The notes below the pieces were generated by a model. That model was not told where the DNA came from. It did not search any database and worked only from the letters and a program-made list of their open reading frames with translations. Of a DNA stretch of 64,000 bases, positions 36,864 to 44,546 are shown piece by piece; position 1 is the stretch's first letter, and each line of letters starts with the position of its first letter. The translations under genes and the position numbers were made by a program. The DNA is from Pseudoselenomonas ruminis (lineage in GTDB: Bacteria > Bacillota > Negativicutes > Selenomonadales > Selenomonadaceae): the NCBI RefSeq assembly GCF_008271295.1, contig NZ_VTOY01000002.1:186001-250000 (forward strand), read 5' to 3'.

Positions 36864-39350
36864 ATGCCTACAATAAAAGAGCCGGCCAAAACAAAAACTG
36901 CCGCCAAAACGACGGCACCGGCCAAGAAAACTGCTGCGCGCAGCAAAACAGCCAAAGCAGCCAAAGCAGCCAAGCAGGCCAAGGAACCTGCGTCCAAAAA
37001 AGCGAAGGGAGAGCGCATCTTCTCGCTGGATATCGGTACCCGCAGCGTCATCGGCATCGTAGCCGAACACGATGAAAGCGACGACCAGCTTCACATCATC
37101 GCCACCGACCGGCTGGAGCACAAAACCCGTGCCATGCTGGATGGCCAGATTCACGATGTACCGCAGGTCGCAGCCATTATCGAAAAAGTCAAAGAATCGC
37201 TCGAAGCCAAGACCGGTCCGATTAAAAACGCCGCCGTTGCTGCCGCCGGCCGCGCCCTCTACACCATGACAGCCGAAGCTGAAATGGAAGTCAACGGGCT
37301 CATCACCGCCGAGCAGCAGCGCAATCTGGATTTTGCCGGCGTGCAGGCCGCCCAGGCCGCGCTTACCGATTCGCATACCGTGGATGACCCCACGCGTTAC
37401 TACTGCGTAGGGTACAGCACCATCCGTTACGTTCTCGATGACATCCAGCTCAAATCCCTCGTCGGGCAGCGCGGCAAAAAAGCGAAGGCCGTCGTCATCG
37501 CCACCTTCCTGCCCCGTCAGGTCATTGACTCGATGCAGTCCGCCCTTCACGCCACCAATCTGGAGATGCGTGCCCTGACACTGGAGCCGATTGCCGCCAT
37601 CAACGTACTGATTCCGCCTACCATGCGCCATCTGAATCTCGTGCTCGTCGATATCGGCGCCGGCACCTCCGACGTTGCCATCACCAAAAATGGCTCCGTC
37701 ATCGCCTACGGCATGGTCCCACTGGCCGGCGATGAAGTCACCGAGGCCATCAGCCAGCGGTTCCTGCTGGACTTCAACGTGGCTGAAGACATCAAACGCC
37801 GCGCTTCAAACGGCGAAGACGTCTCCTTCACCGACATCCTCGGCATGGAATATAACCTCACGGCCAACGAAATCATCGAACCGGTATTGCCGAACATCGA
37901 GAATCTGGCCGCTGCCATCTCCAAGCAAATCATCGAACTCAACGGCGACGCCCCTCAGGCGGTCATGCTCGTCGGCGGCGGTTCGCTGACCCCGAATCTG
38001 GCCGCCTTCGTTGCCGATGCACTTGGTATGCCGCAAAACCGCGTCGCAGTCCGCAAACCGGACAAAGTCGATGGCATCACCGACCTGCCGGAGGAACTTC
38101 ACTCCCCCGACGCCGTCACGCCGCTGGGCATCTTAAAGATTGCCTCCCTTAACACCCTGCATTTCCTCTCGGTCTATGTCAACGACGAAGAATACAGTTT
38201 GTTCAACTTCCGGGAGCTCACCATCTCCGATGCCCTGCTGAACGCCGGCATCAACATGCGCAAATACAACGGCCATCCAGGACTCGGCCTCATGGTAAGT
38301 CTTGGAACCGAAAAGAAATTCTTCCCGGGCACCCTCGGAACCTTCGCCAAGATCCTGCTTGGCGACGAAGAAGCCGACCTCGATACCGTCATCCATGATG
38401 GCGCGCATATCACCATCATCCCGGGCGAGAACGGCACTACGCCGACCGTCCGCCTCGGTGACCTGGTCACCGCCGGTCAGGAATATACCATCTATGTAAA
38501 CGGCCGGGAAAAACACATCCGCCAGCACGTCACCATCAACGGCAAAGAAGCCTCGGCTGACCAGCTGCTGGCTGACGGCGATGTCATCGAAAGCCGTGAA
38601 TTCAAAAGCCTTGGCGAAGCACTGCTGGCCGCTGGCTACCCGCCGACCGGCCGCAAAATCCACTACAAACTCAACGGCAGCGATTCCAGTTACAGCTGCA
38701 CACCGGAAATTCTTTTAAACGATGCTCCGGCCAGCATCTCGATGCCGATTCACGAAGGGGACCACATCGAATACATCGCCGACGAAGAACCAAAACTCGG
38801 CGATGTCCTCGACGTCAACGATGCCGACACCTCAATTGTCATCTACTACGAAAACAACGAATACCAGATTCCGTCCGCCAGCATCGAACTCATGGTAAAC
38901 GGCCGCAAAGCCAGCCCTGGCACCCTGATTGATGACGGCTGCGAAATCACCTATGTAAAATCCGAACGCACAGCTACGACTGTCAGCGATGCGCTGTTAG
39001 CCGTCAACTTCCAGCCGCCCGCTGCCACCAGCCGCATGACCTTTACCATTCTCGTAAACGGCCTGCCGGTTGATTTCACGGATCCGGTCAAAAACGGCGA
39101 TATCCTCGAAGTCAAACTGACCTCACTGGACAAAACCAATGAAGCGCCAGCAGCCCCGTCCGCCAGCGCCTCCGGGGTACAGACGCTTTCCAGCATCAAC
39201 GCCAGCGCGCCCCGCACTGGACTTTCCAGCCTTTCCCACCCCGCAACGCGCCCGCATATACCAGGTCTTAGCACAGCTGCCACCACCTCCCCATCGGCAC
39301 CAGCCGCGCCACCGCGCCGCACGATTGCCGATTTCATCCGCAAAGACTGA
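36864..39350 (+). CDS. Large FtsA/PilM-like actin-fold ATPase with basic N-terminus and beta repeats
   Basis: An 828-residue protein. Residues 1-50 are almost entirely Lys, Ala and Thr, like a histone H1 tail. Residues 52-425 form an FtsA/PilM-type actin-like domain (FSLDIGTRSVIGIV phosphate-1 motif, LVDIGAGTSDVAIT phosphate-2, MLVGGGSLTPNL adenosine motif). Residues 500-750 hold about four related units of the pattern 'VNG...L..DGD.IE', probably small beta-rich domains. The tail is Pro/Ser/Ala-rich. AAGGAG precedes the ATG by 7 nt. Similar FtsA-domain proteins are common in Clostridia and Negativicutes beside true FtsA; function unknown. Confidence 0.8.
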   Translation: MPTIKEPAKTKTAAKTTAPAKKTAARSKTAKAAKAAKQAKEPASKKAKGERIFSLDIGTRSVIGIVAEHDESDDQLHIIATDRLEHKTRAMLDGQIHDVPQVAAIIEKVKESLEAKTGPIKNAAVAAAGRALYTMTAEAEMEVNGLITAEQQRNLDFAGVQAAQAALTDSHTVDDPTRYYCVGYSTIRYVLDDIQLKSLVGQRGKKAKAVVIATFLPRQVIDSMQSALHATNLEMRALTLEPIAAINVLIPPTMRHLNLVLVDIGAGTSDVAITKNGSVIAYGMVPLAGDEVTEAISQRFLLDFNVAEDIKRRASNGEDVSFTDILGMEYNLTANEIIEPVLPNIENLAAAISKQIIELNGDAPQAVMLVGGGSLTPNLAAFVADALGMPQNRVAVRKPDKVDGITDLPEELHSPDAVTPLGILKIASLNTLHFLSVYVNDEEYSLFNFRELTISDALLNAGINMRKYNGHPGLGLMVSLGTEKKFFPGTLGTFAKILLGDEEADLDTVIHDGAHITIIPGENGTTPTVRLGDLVTAGQEYTIYVNGREKHIRQHVTINGKEASADQLLADGDVIESREFKSLGEALLAAGYPPTGRKIHYKLNGSDSSYSCTPEILLNDAPASISMPIHEGDHIEYIADEEPKLGDVLDVNDADTSIVIYYENNEYQIPSASIELMVNGRKASPGTLIDDGCEITYVKSERTATTVSDALLAVNFQPPAATSRMTFTILVNGLPVDFTDPVKNGDILEVKLTSLDKTNEAPAAPSASASGVQTLSSINASAPRTGLSSLSHPATRPHIPGLSTAATTSPSAPAAPPRRTIADFIRKD

Positions 39351-39369
39351 TGCCTGCCGAAAATTTTAC

Positions 39370-39398
39370 TTGCATAATAGCACGAAAAAGGGTATCAT
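39370..39398 (+). promoter_or_regulatory. Promoter of rpmF
   Basis: TTGCAT and TATCAT spaced 17 nt, about 113 nt before the rpmF start, just after the FtsA-like gene. Confidence 0.6.
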
Positions 39399-39510
39399 AG
39401 TAACATGTGTCAACGCACATTAACCACGTGAAATGAATCCATTCAGCATCAACCCATTGCATGGATTTCACTAACAGGGAATAAGATTCACTCCGGAGGT
39501 GAAAATCAAC

Positions 39511-39690
39511 ATGGCAGTACCAAAGCGTAAAACTTCCAAAGCACGCCGCGACCAGCGCCGCGCTAACTGGAAACTTGAAGCACCGGGCTTCGTAGCATGC
39601 CCGCAGTGCCACGAACCGAAAATGCCTCATCATGTATGCTCCGAATGCGGCTACTATGATGGCAAAGAGGTCGTCAAAGCAGCAGAATAA
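39511..39690 (+). CDS. rpmF: 50S ribosomal protein bL32
   Basis: A 59-residue ribosomal protein with the invariant start [17 protein letters not shown] and a four-cysteine zinc ribbon (CPQC...CSEC), so this is the zinc-binding form. GGAGGTGA precedes the ATG by 8 nt. Usually a DUF177 (YceD) gene lies just upstream and plsX follows; here neither is present and rpmF stands alone with its own promoter and terminator. Confidence 0.97.
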   Translation: MAVPKRKTSKARRDQRRANWKLEAPGFVACPQCHEPKMPHHVCSECGYYDGKEVVKAAE

Positions 39691-39698
39691 TGCGAAAA

Positions 39699-39735
39699 AA
39701 ACAGAGCAGCCTTCCAGCTGCCCTGTTATTTTTTT
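39699..39735 (+). terminator. Terminator after rpmF
   Basis: AACAG-GCAGC/GCTGC-CTGTT hairpin followed by ATTTTTTTG. Confidence 0.85.
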
Positions 39736-39751
39736 GTCCGGACCAATGTCA

Positions 39752-39780
39752 TTGACACCCTCTCTATTTTATGGTTTAAT
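39752..39780 (+). promoter_or_regulatory. Promoter of the small HTH gene
   Basis: Perfect TTGACA -35 and TTTAAT -10 spaced 17 nt, about 55 nt before the start codon at 39835. Confidence 0.75.
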
Positions 39781-39834
39781 GATAGCAATTATCTTATAAA
39801 ATAAGACATCAACAGCAAGAAAGGAGTTAATTCT

Positions 39835-40020
39835 TTGAGCATCCGTTCATTCCGCGACATATCCAGAGTCCGCACAGCTCGTCTTGACCAGGGTCTTACC
39901 TGCCGTCAGCTGGCACTCAAATGCGGCATCAAGCCGTCCACCCTCATGGAGTTTGAATGCGGCTATCGCCCGATTTGTGCGAACACCTACCGCCTTCTTC
40001 TCAACGCACTGAACCTTTAA
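39835..40020 (+). CDS. Small HTH (Xre-like) DNA-binding protein
   Basis: A 61-residue protein consisting of little more than a helix-turn-helix of the Xre/Cro type: DQGLTCRQLALKCGIKPSTLMEFECGYRPI followed by a short helix (partly quoted). It starts with TTG 8 nt after AAAGGAG. A consensus promoter precedes it and a large imperfect hairpin plus a terminator follow. It stands alone; targets are unknown and autoregulation is possible. Confidence 0.72.
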   Translation: MSIRSFRDISRVRTARLDQGLTCRQLALKCGIKPSTLMEFECGYRPICANTYRLLLNALNL

Positions 40021-40120
40021 TCATCGTTGGCTATTCACCGACTTGCTGTGGAAAGCCATCCGATGAATGCAGATGATACGCCAAGGAGCCATAGACTACA
40101 GTCTGTGCGCTCCTTTTTAT
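40021..40120 (+). terminator. Imperfect hairpin and terminator after the HTH gene
   Basis: An imperfect inverted repeat (TCATCG-GGCT / AGCC-CGATGA, 40021-40066) starts right at the stop codon. It is followed by a terminator with AAGGAGC/GCTCCTT arms and inner AGACT/AGTCT pairing (40083-40115) and T5. The first hairpin may protect or regulate the mRNA. Confidence 0.65.
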
Positions 40121-40288
40121 TTCTCCTGCAACATCACTATCCCAGTGTAAATGTATAAAAATCACAGATATTCTTTAAACTTTGTACAAGATTACACTCC
40201 CATCCTCCTCTAATTGTTTTATAATAATTGCAGTAGTTAATAAACATCAGTTATCGAGAATCACAGATACTGTTGGAGGGGATAGCTT

Positions 40289-40486
40289 ATGGAAAAATCT
40301 CTCGCTGAACTTTGTCACCTCTGTAACAGCATGACCGGATTACAGCAAGAAATCCAAGAGATGGAAGACTGTCTGATACATTGGGACGAAAAACTAACCG
40401 AGTCCACAGAACGTATGATGCAAACACATTGCGTGATGAATATCTGCTATCAAAATGGACAATATAGCAAAAGCCAGCCGATTTGA
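40289..40486 (+). CDS. Small protein of unknown function, heptad-like
   Basis: A 65-residue protein of no recognised family, largely one or two helices (MTGLQQEIQEMEDCLIHW) with five Cys/Met-rich positions. It has no signal peptide. GGAGGGG precedes the ATG by 7 nt, a TATAAT box lies at 40220-40225, and a terminator overlaps the stop codon, so it appears to be a real, monocistronic gene. Confidence 0.6.
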   Translation: MEKSLAELCHLCNSMTGLQQEIQEMEDCLIHWDEKLTESTERMMQTHCVMNICYQNGQYSKSQPI

Positions 40487-40500
40487 CGGCTGGCTTTTTT
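40473..40500 (+). terminator. Terminator overlapping the stop of the 65-residue gene
   Basis: GCCAGCC/GGCTGGC stem followed by T6; the stop codon lies in the loop. Confidence 0.85.
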
Positions 40501-40563
40501 CATTTTCATGATAAAACTTCCTTCAATGCTCAACAAAGGCGAATCCAACGATTGGTGCAGAAG

Positions 40564-42573
40564 TTAAGTTGAAGTAGTTATTTTTCCATTCTGTATCGTA
40601 AATTGTACCATATTGGACAAGGCGCTTTTGCCTGTCGGGGTAACAAATTCGAAGAAATATCCGTACAATCCATCTCCCACATCCTCATCGGCAACCCTTG
40701 GATTATCACCAGCGCTAAATGTATCTACTTCCACTTCCTGCGGATTAGTGTCATTACCTGAAAGTATCATAGCATAATGAATGGTGGTTATCCGGTCATC
40801 CCGTTTCAATTGAACCAGATTACGGCTTCCCATGCCGCTGCTGTCTATCCCTTTACGCGCACCAAGAATATGATATTTTTGATCCTTGTAGTTATAAGCT
40901 ACCTCCAAATTGCATCTTTCCCCATTCAACTTAATCGGCACCGCATAGAGATTATACCCATCATCCTCCGCCGTGATTTCCACATAAACAGGATGTCCAT
41001 TCAACATCGGCCACTTGCCAAAGAAATTATCCTTGAACACGCCCTTGTCCCAATCCGCCACAATATTGGAATCACTTCCCAAAACCAGCAGAATATCATC
41101 TTTTTCCGAAACATAAACTAACTGGCAGTGAACACTAGAAAGCATATCCATTTCCCTATTGGTCAAGGTGACAAAGGCATCTCCATTAGAGTCAATATCG
41201 ACAAACTTATCCTCCAGCTCCTTCACCGGAAAAAAACGCTGAGCTTGGGCATCGTCTTCATGCACCTTCGGAACGGTAGAAATGTCTTGTGAAATACCTT
41301 TAGCCACCAAATCCTTGGCTTCTTGGGAAAACACCCCCGAAAGCATATAATGATACAAACATTTCTGTGACAGCGGCACCGCCTTCTGCTCTAAATATTT
41401 TTCCAACACCGTCCGGTCGCCATCATAAGCGTAAAAACCAGAAATACCATTTCCCCGGCTGCGGTACTTCCCTTGCACTTTATATACCACCGCATTGTCT
41501 ACGGCATTCATCAGCCCCCTGGAGGTCAGTGGCAACAATCCGGTAGTCCTGCTGGCCAAATCCCCTAAATCCACCATATCGGAATATCCCTGTTCTTTGT
41601 TATTGCCGCCATAATTTTCCGCCGTCTGGGCACTGCGGCCAAATTCCGAGAAAAATCCTCCCGCGTTATTTGCGGCCAGCTTCAAGGCTTCTATTCCATA
41701 GTTTTCATAAGCCCTTCCCAAGGCAGGAATCTTACTTATGTCAATCACCGACAAAGTAGCCAAATCAGCTGCCCCGTACTCGCGGCAGCCCTTCATGTAA
41801 CTGTCGCAGATAACCCTTCCTAATTCAGCACCATTCATGTAAGGATTATGGGCTAAAGCCCCAACCCATCTGGTATAATCCCATCCGTTCCCCGGCTCTC
41901 GTTCTTCAGAGGCCGTCATATAGCGGGATATTCCCTTCAAGGCGTTGGCGGTATCATAACTAGCCATCATACAGGCATCAAAACCAATCATTTCAAATGG
42001 TGGATTGGACTCCGAAGCGCCATATACCTTCGTAAAGGCGTTGGTAATATCATTCAGGCTAAGGGAATTTCCAGTGCGCTCATCCTGGCAAACACCGCCC
42101 ACACTGCCACCACCATGATTCCAAAATACGAAGGCCAGGCGCAAATTCTCATCAGCAAAAGCCCCCTTGCCCACAGTCAAAAAACTCTCCAATGTTTTGG
42201 CAGCCCCCATATCGGCATCTTCATAGCGGCCTATTTCCTTAATCCCATTACTATCATATAGATACAGCCCAAGTTCTCCCGGCTTCATCATATCATTTTG
42301 CCACTTATCAGCTCCACCAGTAAGTATAAACACCCTGACATTGGGTGGAAGCTTTACTTTCGTAAGCTCAATTAAATCAGTTGTAGCAAATCCATTTTTT
42401 GATTCCAGATCAGCGCCGCAAATATACCAATAAATCAGCCAGTTCCCCCCTGCCTGATTCGCTGCCTCAGCCTGCGAATAAACACTAAGTTTACCGCACC
42501 ATACCCAAGCAGCAAGGACAACCATTATTGCCAGACAAAATTTTCCCAATAAATTTCTCGACAACCTGCACAT
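40564..42573 (-). CDS. Clostripain-family (C11) cysteine protease, exported
   Basis: A 669-residue protein with an N-terminal signal/anchor (about 11-33) and a C11 peptidase domain. The catalytic His lies in [10 protein letters not shown] (about residue 157) and the catalytic Cys in [11 protein letters not shown] (about residue 200). An Arg/Lys cleavage preference is typical of the family. The C-terminal third (about 440-669) is a beta-rich region of unknown role. The ATG at 42573 lies 7 nt after AGGTGG; a TTG at 42597 is upstream. It stands alone beside the accessory region. Confidence 0.87.
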   Translation of the reverse strand: MCRLSRNLLGKFCLAIMVVLAAWVWCGKLSVYSQAEAANQAGGNWLIYWYICGADLESKNGFATTDLIELTKVKLPPNVRVFILTGGADKWQNDMMKPGELGLYLYDSNGIKEIGRYEDADMGAAKTLESFLTVGKGAFADENLRLAFVFWNHGGGSVGGVCQDERTGNSLSLNDITNAFTKVYGASESNPPFEMIGFDACMMASYDTANALKGISRYMTASEEREPGNGWDYTRWVGALAHNPYMNGAELGRVICDSYMKGCREYGAADLATLSVIDISKIPALGRAYENYGIEALKLAANNAGGFFSEFGRSAQTAENYGGNNKEQGYSDMVDLGDLASRTTGLLPLTSRGLMNAVDNAVVYKVQGKYRSRGNGISGFYAYDGDRTVLEKYLEQKAVPLSQKCLYHYMLSGVFSQEAKDLVAKGISQDISTVPKVHEDDAQAQRFFPVKELEDKFVDIDSNGDAFVTLTNREMDMLSSVHCQLVYVSEKDDILLVLGSDSNIVADWDKGVFKDNFFGKWPMLNGHPVYVEITAEDDGYNLYAVPIKLNGERCNLEVAYNYKDQKYHILGARKGIDSSGMGSRNLVQLKRDDRITTIHYAMILSGNDTNPQEVEVDTFSAGDNPRVADEDVGDGLYGYFFEFVTPTGKSALSNMVQFTIQNGKITTST

Positions 42574-43020
42574 CTTCTCCCCACCTTTTCCTGTCAAAAA
42601 TTTTAATGACCTTATTCTCCATTACAGACGCAACTTCCTCCCTGGCAATGATATATGTCTCGCGCATGGAAATACGAAGGGCCGTCCATTGGTCTTGGAC
42701 GCCCCTTCTCCCTCTACGGCTGACTTTTGCCAGCGGTGTTTACTGGTGGATTGTTATATCTCCTGGTTAGCCCAAGGGACAGAATACAAAAAAAAGCCTC
42801 GTGAAAACTCACGAGACCGATGATACGTCGCGGCCAGCCTCTCTTGGTGAGCTGCAGGGCTGGGCGGGTGGGTGCATCGCTGTATGGGATGACTCGATGT
42901 AGACTGACGTAAGAAGACGCCCCCGGCTGCGTTCCTGCTTTGGTGGACGCATCCACATCCACCATCTAAGTGTCACTGGCACTCCTCTATCACACACCGA
43001 CATATCAAGATATAGAAAAA
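42574..43020. other. Gene-free stretch with possible structured RNA
   Basis: No convincing protein gene is seen. On the minus strand about 42825-43010 is GC-rich and can fold (for example the perfect stem GGTGGA/TCCACC and a CCAGCC/GGCTGG stem), then runs into the terminator copy at 42787-42824. It could be a small RNA or a decayed gene; I do not recognise a family and find no convincing promoter. Confidence 0.35.
42787..42824 (-). repeat. Second copy of the tRNA-Ser terminator sequence
   Basis: This 38-nt sequence matches 45717-45753 except for one base and one A in a run. It contains CTCGTGA/TCACGAG and, on the minus strand, a run of eight T residues. The two copies are direct repeats about 2.9 kb apart, bracketing accessory genes. 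Confidence 0.8.
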
Positions 43021-43053
43021 GGCACTACCATAACGCTATGGTTAGTACCTTTT
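43021..43053. terminator. Bidirectional terminator after the HTH antitoxin-like gene
   Basis: Arms GG-ACTACCAT/ATGGT-AGT-CC with one bulge and a 6-nt loop, T4 on the plus side and T5 on the minus side. Confidence 0.65.
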
Positions 43054-43104
43054 GGTTGATATAAACGCTGTGTCATGACAAGTTGGAATATAAGAAAATA
43101 ACGA

Positions 43105-43401
43105 TCAGCTTTGCGCTGCCATGATTTCACGTGGATAGCGCAGGATGGCTCTTAGATATGATGCAGCAGTAGCATCAATCTTCCTGCGGCCCTGCTCCCA
43201 ATTGCGGAGCGTTGCCAAGGGGATGCCGAAGGCTTTGGAAAACTCCTGCTGGGTTATGTTCAGATGCTCACGAACTTCTTTCGGTTTTACTTGATAGACA
43301 ACCGTCTTTTTTACCCCTTCGACAGGGATTCCCTTGGCATCCTGCAGTGCCTCATTAAGCCCCTCAAGGATTTCGGATGCAGCAAAAGACATTTTACTCA
43401 T
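43105..43401 (-). CDS. Antitoxin-like HTH regulator (NadS/HigA type)
   Basis: A 98-residue DNA-binding protein. Residues 1-50 are an acidic region and residues 52-95 a helix-turn-helix (LNITQQEFSKAFGIPLATLRNWE, partly quoted) like antitoxins of RelE/HigB-type modules. AAGGAGG precedes the ATG by 9 nt, and the start overlaps a 27-codon reading frame by 8 nt. No full-size toxin gene lies beside it, so it is an orphan or has lost its partner. A perfect palindrome over the promoter is a likely self-repression operator. Confidence 0.78.
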   Translation of the reverse strand: MSKMSFAASEILEGLNEALQDAKGIPVEGVKKTVVYQVKPKEVREHLNITQQEFSKAFGIPLATLRNWEQGRRKIDATAASYLRAILRYPREIMAAQS

Positions 43402-43477
43402 GGTGGATTTCCTCCTTTTCCCGGAAGACTGCTTTTAATTGTTCAGCTACGACCTGAGGTATCAATTCTTTTTCCAT
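43394..43477 (-). CDS. 27-codon leader reading frame of the HTH gene, possibly leaderless
   Basis: The frame begins MEKELIPQVVAEQLKAVF and overlaps the HTH gene start by 8 nt. Its ATG lies about 6 nt after a TATAAT box, so its mRNA would have almost no 5' leader and no ribosome site. It may be a short coupled peptide or the remnant of the lost toxin gene. No family is recognised. Confidence 0.35.
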   Translation of the reverse strand: MEKELIPQVVAEQLKAVFREKEEIHHE

Positions 43478-43480
43478 ATC

Positions 43481-43512
43481 TATATTATACGCCAATGACG
43501 TATAATATACAA
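43481..43512 (-). promoter_or_regulatory. Promoter with perfect 11-bp palindromic operator
   Basis: Arms TATATTATACG (43481-43491) and CGTATAATATA (43499-43509) are perfect inverted repeats around a 7-nt centre. On the minus strand TTGTAT (43512-43507) and TATAAT (43489-43484) are spaced 17 nt, so the palindrome covers both -35 and -10, as expected of an autoregulated antitoxin-type promoter. Confidence 0.7.
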
Positions 43513-43515
43513 GCA

Positions 43516-43550
43516 AAAGAGCCTTACAGGTAACCAGCCTGCAGGCTCTT
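43516..43550. terminator. Terminator-like hairpin upstream of the HTH operon
   Basis: AAGAGCC/GGCTCTT arms with inner AGG/CCT pairing; on the minus strand it is followed by TTTT. It could end transcripts from the methylase fragment. Confidence 0.5.
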
Positions 43551-43611
43551 TCATCGGTGATAATCGTGACCGAATACCATCTTCTCATTTGTGCCTTTAT
43601 TATAACACGAT

Positions 43612-43998
43612 TTACACAGGCACAAAATCGTTTCCACCAAAACAGGCGGCTGACCAGTCAAATTGACTTGTCAGCCGCCCGCCTTGCGAGGGATGGGGAT
43701 TAGTCTTTTCCCGGCAGCGTTCTAGTGCCACAGCATTGACATCCACGCCAATAATATTACGGTTTAGTAATTTGGCCTCCACCATCGTGGTACCGCCCCC
43801 GGCGAACTGGTCAAGGACACAATCGCCCTCCTTAGAATAACGCAACATAATATTGCGGGGGATATAGTGCGACCAATTCCCCCGCCACTTGGCATCATGA
43901 GTGGCCCAGTCGCCTCGTTTTGGAAAAGTCCAATGCAGATCCTCCCGCCTTATTGTTTTTGATCGTTTTCGATCGTTTGGCATTGAATAATATAGCAC
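43612..43998 (-). pseudogene. Truncated DNA methyltransferase (N-terminal part only)
   Basis: Residues 6-97 match the start of DNA methylases that place motif I first: FPKRGDWATHDAKWRGNWS, then IPRNIMLRYS and the SAM-binding motif DQFAGGGTTMVEAK with IIGVDVNAVALERC. Related enzymes continue with an HPPY catalytic motif; here the frame instead runs into unrelated sequence (TNPHPSQGG...) that contains a long palindrome and stops. The catalytic half is gone, so activity is not expected. The start may be the GTG at 43998 or the ATG at 43983; neither has a good ribosome site. Confidence 0.72.
43645..43679. repeat. 35-nt near-perfect palindrome at the methylase break
   Basis: GGCGGCTGAC on one side and GTCAGCCGCC on the other extend inward through AGTCAA/TTGACT with a single mismatch and a one-base centre. 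On the minus strand TGTTTT follows. It could be a terminator or a repeat element inserted at the truncation point. Confidence 0.7.
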
Positions 43999-44102
43999 AA
44001 GATCCCCAAACCTCGCAAGTATTGTTTTATCCTGCCGTAATTTTTATATGTTTCTTCCAGCAAATCCCCCAAATACCTTCATCTTATTGGTTTTGCGCAA
44101 AA

Positions 44103-44134
44103 AAAGAAGACCTTTTCCGAAACTGGCCTTCTTT
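44103..44134 (-). terminator. Terminator downstream of the small RNA
   Basis: AAAGAAGGCC/GGTCTTCTTT on the minus strand (one G-U pair) followed by TTTTTTT. It may end transcripts from the small RNA or from the DpnI-side genes. Confidence 0.65.
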
Positions 44135-44179
44135 CCTTTTGTATCGCATATTTTATTGTTTATTATTATAAATTGCATA

Positions 44180-44293
44180 ATAAAAGAGATTCTCCGGCGG
44201 GCGTCGCCTCTCCCGCATCTCTCGGGTTGCCCCTGTCATGCCATCGGCGTGTGGTCGCAACGAAGTTTACCACCTCAGAGAATCTCTATTGTT
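44180..44293 (-). ncRNA. Independently transcribed structured small RNA, unknown family
   Basis: A perfect 10-bp closing stem AGAGATTCTC/GAGAATCTCT (44287-44278 with 44194-44185 on the minus strand) encloses about 83 nt that fold into several hairpins: GTGGT/ACCAC, GGG-GCAA-CCC, CCCG/CGGG and GGC-GAC-GCC. A near-consensus promoter lies immediately upstream, and TTTTATTA follows the closing stem, with a second terminator at 44103-44134. There is no open frame inside. I do not recognise the RNA class; it does not look like SRP RNA, tmRNA or a riboswitch I know. Confidence 0.55.
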
Positions 44294-44299
44294 ACTTAT

Positions 44300-44328
44300 A
44301 TTATATCAATCTGCGTTCCGTTTGTAAA
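44300..44328 (-). promoter_or_regulatory. Promoter of the structured small RNA
   Basis: TTTACA (44328-44323) and TATAAT (44305-44300) spaced 17 nt on the minus strand; the predicted start at about 44293 lies 6 nt before the closing stem. Confidence 0.7.
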
Positions 44329-44533
44329 GAATCCGCTTATTGCGTACATAGCTTTCCCAACGCGTCTTGCTAATCCGCCAAGCCGATATGATAGAATTCT
44401 TGTAGCCTGGCTTATCATTGGACGTATGCAGGCGCAAAACCAACTGTATCCTTTTGCCGTTTTCTTCAACCACTTTCAATATGAGTCCTGTATGGGGCTT
44501 ATCCTGCAAAATGTAGTCCTCGTTAATAAATAC
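44306..44533 (-). pseudogene. Fragment of a toxin-like nuclease domain (PBECR-like)
   Basis: About 75 codons read as protein: DYILQDKPHTGLILKVV, then LRLHTSNDKPGYKNSIISAW and a basic end RNKRILYKR. The pattern (strand-rich, with a Trp/Arg/Lys end) resembles the C-terminal part of phage or plasmid Barnase-EndoU-ColicinE5-RelE (PBECR) nuclease domains as I remember them, but this is a weak match by eye. No ATG with a ribosome site exists; a TGA precedes the frame, so the N-terminal part is missing. It lies between the small RNA and the DpnI-like gene. Confidence 0.4.
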
Positions 44534-44546
44534 TCATTTTAGCCTA

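Noticed and set aside
36864-37020. The Lys/Ala-rich start of the FtsA-like gene as a separate histone-like gene
   Set aside because: It is in frame with the ATPase domain without a stop, and the only ribosome site precedes the Lys/Ala part.
42491-42667. A 58-codon minus-strand frame overlapping the clostripain start
   Set aside because: The translation looks protein-like, but it has no ribosome site and overlaps the signal-peptide region of a well-supported gene in another frame.
42825-43010. Lysine or cobalamin riboswitch
   Set aside because: GATAGAGG resembles the start of the lysine riboswitch, but the other conserved elements are missing and no lysine gene follows.
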